A stretch of DNA of 64,000 nucleotides. It comes from Burkholderiaceae bacterium 26 (GTDB lineage: Bacteria; Pseudomonadota; Gammaproteobacteria; Burkholderiales; Burkholderiaceae). Below the pieces are notes generated by a model. The model saw only the letters and a program-made list of their open reading frames with translations. It searched no databases and was not told the origin of the DNA. The stretch is from contig JYOB01000001.1 of the NCBI GenBank assembly GCA_000955795.1, forward strand, positions 208,301 through 272,300. Reading direction: 5' to 3'. Within the stretch, counting starts at the first letter, position 1. Each line of letters opens with the position of its first letter. Both the position numbers and the translations under genes were made by a program. This document shows, one piece after another, positions 60,158-64,000 of this stretch.

Positions 60158-61735
60158 ATGTCGACGCCGCAGCCTGACGCCACATACGAACCCACGCAGC
60201 CTGCGGGCCGCAGCAATGCCTTGCTGGTCCTCGCCGTCTTCGTGGTCGCCTCATGCGGGCTCGCTTACGAATTGATTGCCGGGGCATTGGCTTCGTATCT
60301 GCTGGGTGATTCCATCCTGCAGTTCTCTTCCATCATCGGCGCCTATCTGTTTGCCATGGGCATCGGTTCGTGGCTCTCGCGCTACGTGGCCGATGACGCG
60401 CTGCTCGCCCGCTTTGTCGATCTGGAATTGCTGGTCGGGCTGTTCGGCGGCGTATCTGCAGCGGCGCTGTTTGCGTTGTTTGCGCTGGAATCGGCACCGT
60501 TCCGGCTGGTGCTGTATGCGCTGGTGACGGTGATCGGCGTGTTGGTCGGCATGGAGATCCCGCTGGTGATGCGCATGCTGCATCGGAGGCAGGCCAAGTT
60601 CTCCGATCTCGTCAGCCGCGTGCTGACGTTCGATTACCTGGGCGCGCTGGCGGTGTCGCTGCTGTTTCCGCTGGTGCTGGCGCCGCGCCTGGGGCTGGTG
60701 CGCACCGGCTTCCTGTTCGGCCTGTTCAATACGGCGATTGCGGTCTGGACGCTCTGGCATTTCCGCGCCGAGCTGGCGCTCTCGGCCCGCATGCGCACGG
60801 CCATGGCGTGGCGCGCAGGCGCAGTGGCAGCGGCGTTGCTCGCGGGCTTTGGCGCATCGGACAAGCTCACGCACTGGTCTGAACGTGCGCTCTTTGGCGA
60901 CGAGATCATCCATGCGATTTCCTCGCCGTATCAGCGGCTGGTGGTGACGCGCTGGAAAGACGACCTGCGCCTGTACATCAACGGCAACCTGCAGTTCTCC
61001 TCGCGCGACGAATACCGCTATCACGAGGCGCTGGTGCTGCCTGCGCTGGAATCGGTGCGGGGCGCGCGGCGCGTGCTGGTGCTGGGCGGTGGGGACGGCC
61101 TCGCGCTGCGGCAGATCCTGAAATACCCGCAGATTGAGCACGTCACGCTGGTCGACCTGGACCCGCGCATGACGAACCTGTTCTCGCACGCGGAAGCGCT
61201 GGTCGCGCTCAACGAACACTCGTTCAGCGACCCACGCGTGACGGTGGTCAACGCCGATGCGGCGCAATGGATGCAGACCGCCACCGACATGTTCGACGTG
61301 GCCATCGTGGATTTTCCCGATCCGTCGAACTTCAGCATCGGCAAGCTGTATTCGGTGCCGTTCTATCGGCTGCTGTCGCGCCATGTGGCGGATACGGGCC
61401 TGGTCGTCATTCAAGCCACGTCTCCGTATTTCGCGCCGCGCTCGTACTGGTGCGTGGATGCGACGTTGAAGGAAGCCGGCTACCGTACATGGCCGTACCA
61501 CGCACTGGTGCCGTCCTTTGGCGAATGGGGCTTCATCCTGGCCGCACCCGGCCGCGCGGATTTCCAGCCGCCCACGTCATACCGTGTGCCGACACGCTTC
61601 CTGGATGCCGACACCACGCACCAGATGTTCAGCTTCGCGCCCGACATGCCGCGCCCGCAGGTGGAGCCGAACCGGCTGAACAACCAATCGCTGGTGCGGT
61701 ATTTCGAAGAAGACTGGCACGGCGTGCTGCGCTGA
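60158..61735 (+). CDS. Membrane-fused polyamine aminopropyltransferase (spermidine-synthase-like)
   Basis: 525 aa. About seven membrane helices (residues 20-240) precede a Rossmann-fold SpeE domain: YQRLVVTRWKDDLRLYINGN, VLVLGGGDGLALRQILKYP, LVDLDPRMT and VDFPDPSNFSIGKLYS. The conserved Asp residues for aminopropyl transfer are in place. It would use decarboxylated SAM from SpeD to build a polyamine at the membrane. The polyamine substrate and product are unknown. The upstream in-frame extension overlaps the DUF350 and SPFH genes and is not coding. Confidence 0.92.
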   Translation: MSTPQPDATYEPTQPAGRSNALLVLAVFVVASCGLAYELIAGALASYLLGDSILQFSSIIGAYLFAMGIGSWLSRYVADDALLARFVDLELLVGLFGGVSAAALFALFALESAPFRLVLYALVTVIGVLVGMEIPLVMRMLHRRQAKFSDLVSRVLTFDYLGALAVSLLFPLVLAPRLGLVRTGFLFGLFNTAIAVWTLWHFRAELALSARMRTAMAWRAGAVAAALLAGFGASDKLTHWSERALFGDEIIHAISSPYQRLVVTRWKDDLRLYINGNLQFSSRDEYRYHEALVLPALESVRGARRVLVLGGGDGLALRQILKYPQIEHVTLVDLDPRMTNLFSHAEALVALNEHSFSDPRVTVVNADAAQWMQTATDMFDVAIVDFPDPSNFSIGKLYSVPFYRLLSRHVADTGLVVIQATSPYFAPRSYWCVDATLKEAGYRTWPYHALVPSFGEWGFILAAPGRADFQPPTSYRVPTRFLDADTTHQMFSFAPDMPRPQVEPNRLNNQSLVRYFEEDWHGVLR

Positions 61736-61748
61736 TGACCGGCGCATC

Positions 61749-63371
61749 ATGAACAGCAGACGCAGCTTTCTGGTGGGCGCAGCTGCGGCCGGTGTGGCCG
61801 CTGCGGGCGCCGCTTCGTGGGCGGGCTTTCGGGCCTTTACGGAAATCACGCCCAACGTGCGCATGCCGGGTCAGGCTGCCGGCCACCAATTGCGCGACTT
61901 GCGCGCGTTGCCCGCGCCGTCGGAAACGCGCCGCGTCGGCGTGGCCATCTGCGGCAGCGGCATCGGCGGATTAAGTTGCGCGTGGCGGCTGGCAAAAAGC
62001 GGGCGGCACGACGTGGTGGTCGTGGAAGGCCCCGAGCGGTATGGCAATGCCGCGGGCGGCGCGTTCGGTACGCAGCGCTTCCCCACCGGTGCGCATTACC
62101 TGCCGCTGCCGTCGATGGAATCGACGCACGTGCGCGAGATGCTGGCCGACTTTGGTGTGATCGAGCGCAACCCATTTGCGCTGCGCCCGACGTACGACGA
62201 ACGCGTCCTCGTGCATGCCCCCGATGAACGCCTGTGGCTCGGCAATCGCTGGCAAGACGGCTTCGTGCCGCATGAGGGCATTACGCCCGACGAGCGCGCC
62301 GAGCACACCCGCTTCTTCGCCCAGATCGACAGCCTGCGCCAAACCAAGGGCGCCGACGGCCGCCGCATCTTTGCCGTGCCGACAGCGCTCTCGTCCGCAG
62401 ATCCGACATGGCGTGCGCTCGACGCACTCACCTTCCGCGACTGGCTGCACCGCGAGGGCTACCACGCCGCCACGCTGCACTGGTATGCCGATTATTGCTG
62501 CCGCGACGATTACGGCGCCACGGCAGATCATGTTTCCGCCTGGGCTGGCATTGCGTATTTCGCCAGCCGCGGCGGCATGGCGAGCAACGCCGAGCAGGGC
62601 ACCGTGCTCACGTGGCCGGAAGGGTTGGACTGGATGGCCGAGCGGCTGTTCAAAGCCGCCGGATTGAACGAGCCAGGCCGCTTGCTACCGGGCAGCGCCG
62701 CGCGCATCGGCAGGACGAACGAAGCCGGCGCACGCGTCTTCGCCGATGTGCTGCAGGCAGACGGCCGCGTTGTGCGCCTGCTGGCCGATCACGTGGTCAG
62801 CGCGATGCCGCTGCACGTTGCCAAACACATCGTCGAGGGCTTTGATGTGCCCGCCGCCGAGTTGCCCGAAGCCGCGCCATGGCTGCTCGCCAACCTGCTC
62901 ATCGATGGCTTTCCGCCCGAGCACGACGACACGCCGCTGGCGTGGGACAACGTGGTCTATCGCGGCACGGGCCTGGGCTACGTGGTGGCCAATCACCAGG
63001 ACATTCGCGTCGGCCCGCCTGCGCAGAGCGTGTTCACGGCCTACGTGGCGCTGTCGGACATGTCGCCCAAGGCGGCACGTGAATGGCTGCTCAAGGCATC
63101 GCCGCAAGCGCTGCTCGATCGCGCGCTGGCCGATCTCGATACGGTGTACGGCATTCGCCTGCGCACGCAGATCCGCCGCGCAGATCTGACGCTGCGTGGC
63201 CACGCGATGGCAATTCCCACACCGGGCTTTCTCTCCCGACCGGGCATTGCGCGCCTGCGTGAGAGCGCCGGGCCAATCCACTACGCGCATGCGGACCTGT
63301 CCGGCTACTCCGTGTTCGAAGAAGCGGCGTGGTGGGGGGATCGGGCGGCGCGGCGCATCCTCGGTGGCTGA
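61749..63371 (+). CDS. Tat-exported FAD-dependent amine-oxidase-like protein
   Basis: 540 aa. A twin-arginine signal (MNSRRSFLVGAAAAGVAAAG) precedes an FAD-binding NAD(P)/amine-oxidase fold with GSGIGGLSCAWRLAKSG near residue 70. It would fold with FAD in the cytoplasm and be exported by Tat. By fold and position it may oxidise a polyamine made by the neighbour; that is inference. It lies 13 bp after the aminopropyltransferase gene, in the same operon. Confidence 0.88.
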   Translation: MNSRRSFLVGAAAAGVAAAGAASWAGFRAFTEITPNVRMPGQAAGHQLRDLRALPAPSETRRVGVAICGSGIGGLSCAWRLAKSGRHDVVVVEGPERYGNAAGGAFGTQRFPTGAHYLPLPSMESTHVREMLADFGVIERNPFALRPTYDERVLVHAPDERLWLGNRWQDGFVPHEGITPDERAEHTRFFAQIDSLRQTKGADGRRIFAVPTALSSADPTWRALDALTFRDWLHREGYHAATLHWYADYCCRDDYGATADHVSAWAGIAYFASRGGMASNAEQGTVLTWPEGLDWMAERLFKAAGLNEPGRLLPGSAARIGRTNEAGARVFADVLQADGRVVRLLADHVVSAMPLHVAKHIVEGFDVPAAELPEAAPWLLANLLIDGFPPEHDDTPLAWDNVVYRGTGLGYVVANHQDIRVGPPAQSVFTAYVALSDMSPKAAREWLLKASPQALLDRALADLDTVYGIRLRTQIRRADLTLRGHAMAIPTPGFLSRPGIARLRESAGPIHYAHADLSGYSVFEEAAWWGDRAARRILGG

Positions 63372-63394
63372 TTGCTAGCGCCGCCGCAGGGCAT

Positions 63395-63667
63395 CTAGCG
63401 CAACCGTTCAACCTCGGCCATCAGTTCCCACGTGGCCGGATCGATATCGCTGCGCTCAAGCGCCAGCGACAGGTATGCCCCAATCATGTCGACAAACCCG
63501 CGCGCAAATGCGGGCGGATATGCGCTGCCTGTGTACTGCATCAGTTGCTGCCGCAAGAGGCGCGGCCGATGCTGTCCAAACTCGCGCACGTAGGCCTGCG
63601 TTCGGCAGAGAAAGGTTCGCGCTTCCAGCGCACCGTCAAGGTAGACGCGGCGTTTGGTGAGTGTCAT
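63395..63667 (-). CDS. Phage-type C4-regulated gene, 90 aa
   Basis: Starts MTLTKRRVYLDGALEARTFL at ATG 63667, which overlaps the stop of the 30-aa leader ORF (ATGA), so it depends on translation of the leader. Predicted mostly helical, soluble, no recognised domain. Its position downstream of a C4 antisense RNA matches that of ant/icd-type genes in phages P1 and P7, but sequence similarity to Ant is not seen. Convergent with the FAD gene, 24 bp apart. Confidence 0.75.
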   Translation of the reverse strand: MTLTKRRVYLDGALEARTFLCRTQAYVREFGQHRPRLLRQQLMQYTGSAYPPAFARGFVDMIGAYLSLALERSDIDPATWELMAEVERLR

Positions 63668-63756
63668 TGGCAGCTCCCGAATCGCAACGGAACGGGGCAC
63701 AACCAAGGCGGGGAAGGATAGGACGCGGGGCGACGCCCGCTGAACACAACAGTCAT
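63664..63756 (-). CDS. 30-aa leader peptide (icd-like) under C4 control
   Basis: MTVVFSGRRPASYPSPPWLC and ten more residues, with a strong GGAGG four bases before the ATG at 63756. Its stop overlaps the next gene's start. Its ribosome-binding site is part of the sequence complementary to C4 RNA, so repressing it would also block the 90-aa gene by coupling. Confidence 0.75.
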   Translation of the reverse strand: MTVVFSGRRPASYPSPPWLCPVPLRFGSCQ

Positions 63757-63762
63757 GGAGCC

Positions 63763-63800
63763 TCCTACGGATAGCAAAAGGCCCGACTAATCGCTGCTAA
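63763..63800 (-). promoter_or_regulatory. C4 RNA target sites a2 and b2 around the leader ribosome-binding site
   Basis: On the minus strand TTAGCAG (63800-63794) and CCGTAGGA (63770-63763) are complementary to CTGCTAA and TCCTACGG in the C4 RNA. The second covers the Shine-Dalgarno sequence, so pairing would block leader translation. Confidence 0.7.
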
Positions 63801-63805
63801 ACGAG

Positions 63806-63886
63806 GGTGGCGGGCCCGACGACAGGGTTAGCAGACCGGCCCGTAGGACGCCGGCGACCCGAAGGTCCCCTGCCCGGCCCGCCATG
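63806..63886 (-). ncRNA. C4 antisense RNA
   Basis: Minus-strand transcript of about 80 nt with the C4 fold. The outer stem GGCGGG/CCCGCC joins 63883-63878 to 63814-63809. A first hairpin is GACC-TTCG-GGTC. A second is a CCGGC/GCCGG stem whose loop GTCCTACGG carries b'. Then single-stranded CTGCTAA (a') follows. Both antisense segments have complements at the downstream leader gene. This matches the C4 family of phage immunity antisense RNAs (as in P1/P7 and P4). Confidence 0.85.
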
Positions 63887-63914
63887 ATGCAGACGTGCAC
63901 GAGCACGGACGTGA

Positions 63915-63933
63915 AAAAGCCGCGCGAGGCGGC
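63915..63933 (-). terminator. Short terminator-like hairpin upstream of C4 RNA
   Basis: GCCGC (63919-63923) pairs with GCGGC (63929-63933); on the minus strand it is followed by TTTTT. It precedes the C4 RNA on the minus strand; the stem is only five pairs, so strength is uncertain. Confidence 0.4.
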
Positions 63934-63943
63934 CGTCCGGCCA

Positions 63944-63965
63944 TACGGTAAGAATAGGCTGCTAA
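63944..63965 (-). promoter_or_regulatory. Second, upstream copy of C4 target-like sites (a1/b1)
   Basis: On the minus strand TTAGCAG (63965-63959) is followed by CCGTA (63948-63944), upstream of the C4 RNA. The same a-b order occurs downstream at the leader gene. Duplicate target pairs are reported for the P1/P7 immunity region. Confidence 0.45.
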
Positions 63966-63970
63966 ACCCA

Positions 63971-63990
63971 GCTGCCGTTGGTGCGGCAGC
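63971..63990. repeat. Inverted repeat near the right end
   Basis: GCTGCCG (63971-63977) and CGGCAGC (63984-63990), six-base spacer. Could be an operator or the end of an upstream gene's terminator; too close to the window edge to judge. Confidence 0.35.
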
Positions 63991-64000
63991 GCCGTGAATT

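Noticed and set aside
1-64000. CRISPR arrays, tRNA or rRNA genes, intact transposases
   Set aside because: None was seen on reading both strands. Short structural RNAs could still be missed without covariance-model searches.

Overview
The window is high-GC DNA with dense, mostly intact genes whose products look like those of a Ralstonia-type betaproteobacterium. The evidence is a polyol operon in the mtlEFG-K-D-Y-Z order, a cyanide-insensitive type bd oxidase beside a GbsR-like regulator, and many proteins of kinds common in Ralstonia/Burkholderiales (PGDYG, MpaB-like, DUF1272, DUF2946). No rRNA, tRNA, CRISPR array or intact insertion sequence was seen. The assignment to genus is by recognition, not by a search.

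Layout. 1-0.8 kb: start of a nitrate MFS transporter (minus strand) behind a sigma-54-like promoter and a leader terminator that resembles ANTAR/NasT antitermination leaders. 1-3 kb: small stress membrane protein and the aerotaxis receptor Aer. 3.3-6.3 kb: regulator-cydA-cydB operon. 6.4-11.3 kb: NIPSNAP protein, LuxR-type regulator, a large lipoprotein, then a decayed patch with two copies of a dipeptidase 3' end and a dead NIPSNAP copy. 11.4-18 kb: deaminase, PGDYG protein, MpaB-like oxygenase, a DHA2 exporter, and a divergent LysR/azoreductase pair. 18.7-23.2 kb: small lipoprotein and a block of three hydrolases (S10 and S53 peptidases, beta-lactamase fold). 23.6-29.1 kb: small proteins, acyl-CoA synthetase, and a LysR/TauE-SafE divergent pair. 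29.4-33.9 kb: a four-gene operon DUF2946 - TonB-dependent receptor - His/Cys-rich BNR-repeat protein - thioredoxin-like protein, probably metal (copper?) related. 34-38.6 kb: AAA ATPase, TetR with its divergent MFS exporter, and a TraB/GumN protein.

38.6-49 kb is a polyol utilisation locus: a SorC-type regulator divergent from an ABC importer (mtlEFG, mtlK), a HAD phosphatase, a polyol dehydrogenase (mtlD), xylulokinase (mtlY) and fructokinase (mtlZ). Polyols are imported, oxidised to ketoses, and phosphorylated into central metabolism. 49-56.3 kb: YnfA, a small secreted protein, an SOS-boxed UvrD-like helicase, MdtD-like exporter, fumarase C and a GAF-GGDEF cyclase.

56.3-63.4 kb is a conserved-looking but poorly understood cluster linking polyamine chemistry to membranes. 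On the minus strand it has DUF350, SPFH-SHOCT, DUF4178, a Gly/Ser-rich small membrane protein and S-adenosylmethionine decarboxylase. Divergent on the plus strand are a membrane-fused spermidine-synthase-like protein and a Tat-exported FAD amine-oxidase-like protein. The right end (63.4-64 kb) holds a C4-type antisense RNA. It lies upstream of a translationally coupled 30-aa/90-aa gene pair whose ribosome-binding site is complementary to the RNA, an arrangement like the immunity region of phages P1/P7, so phage-derived DNA probably begins here.
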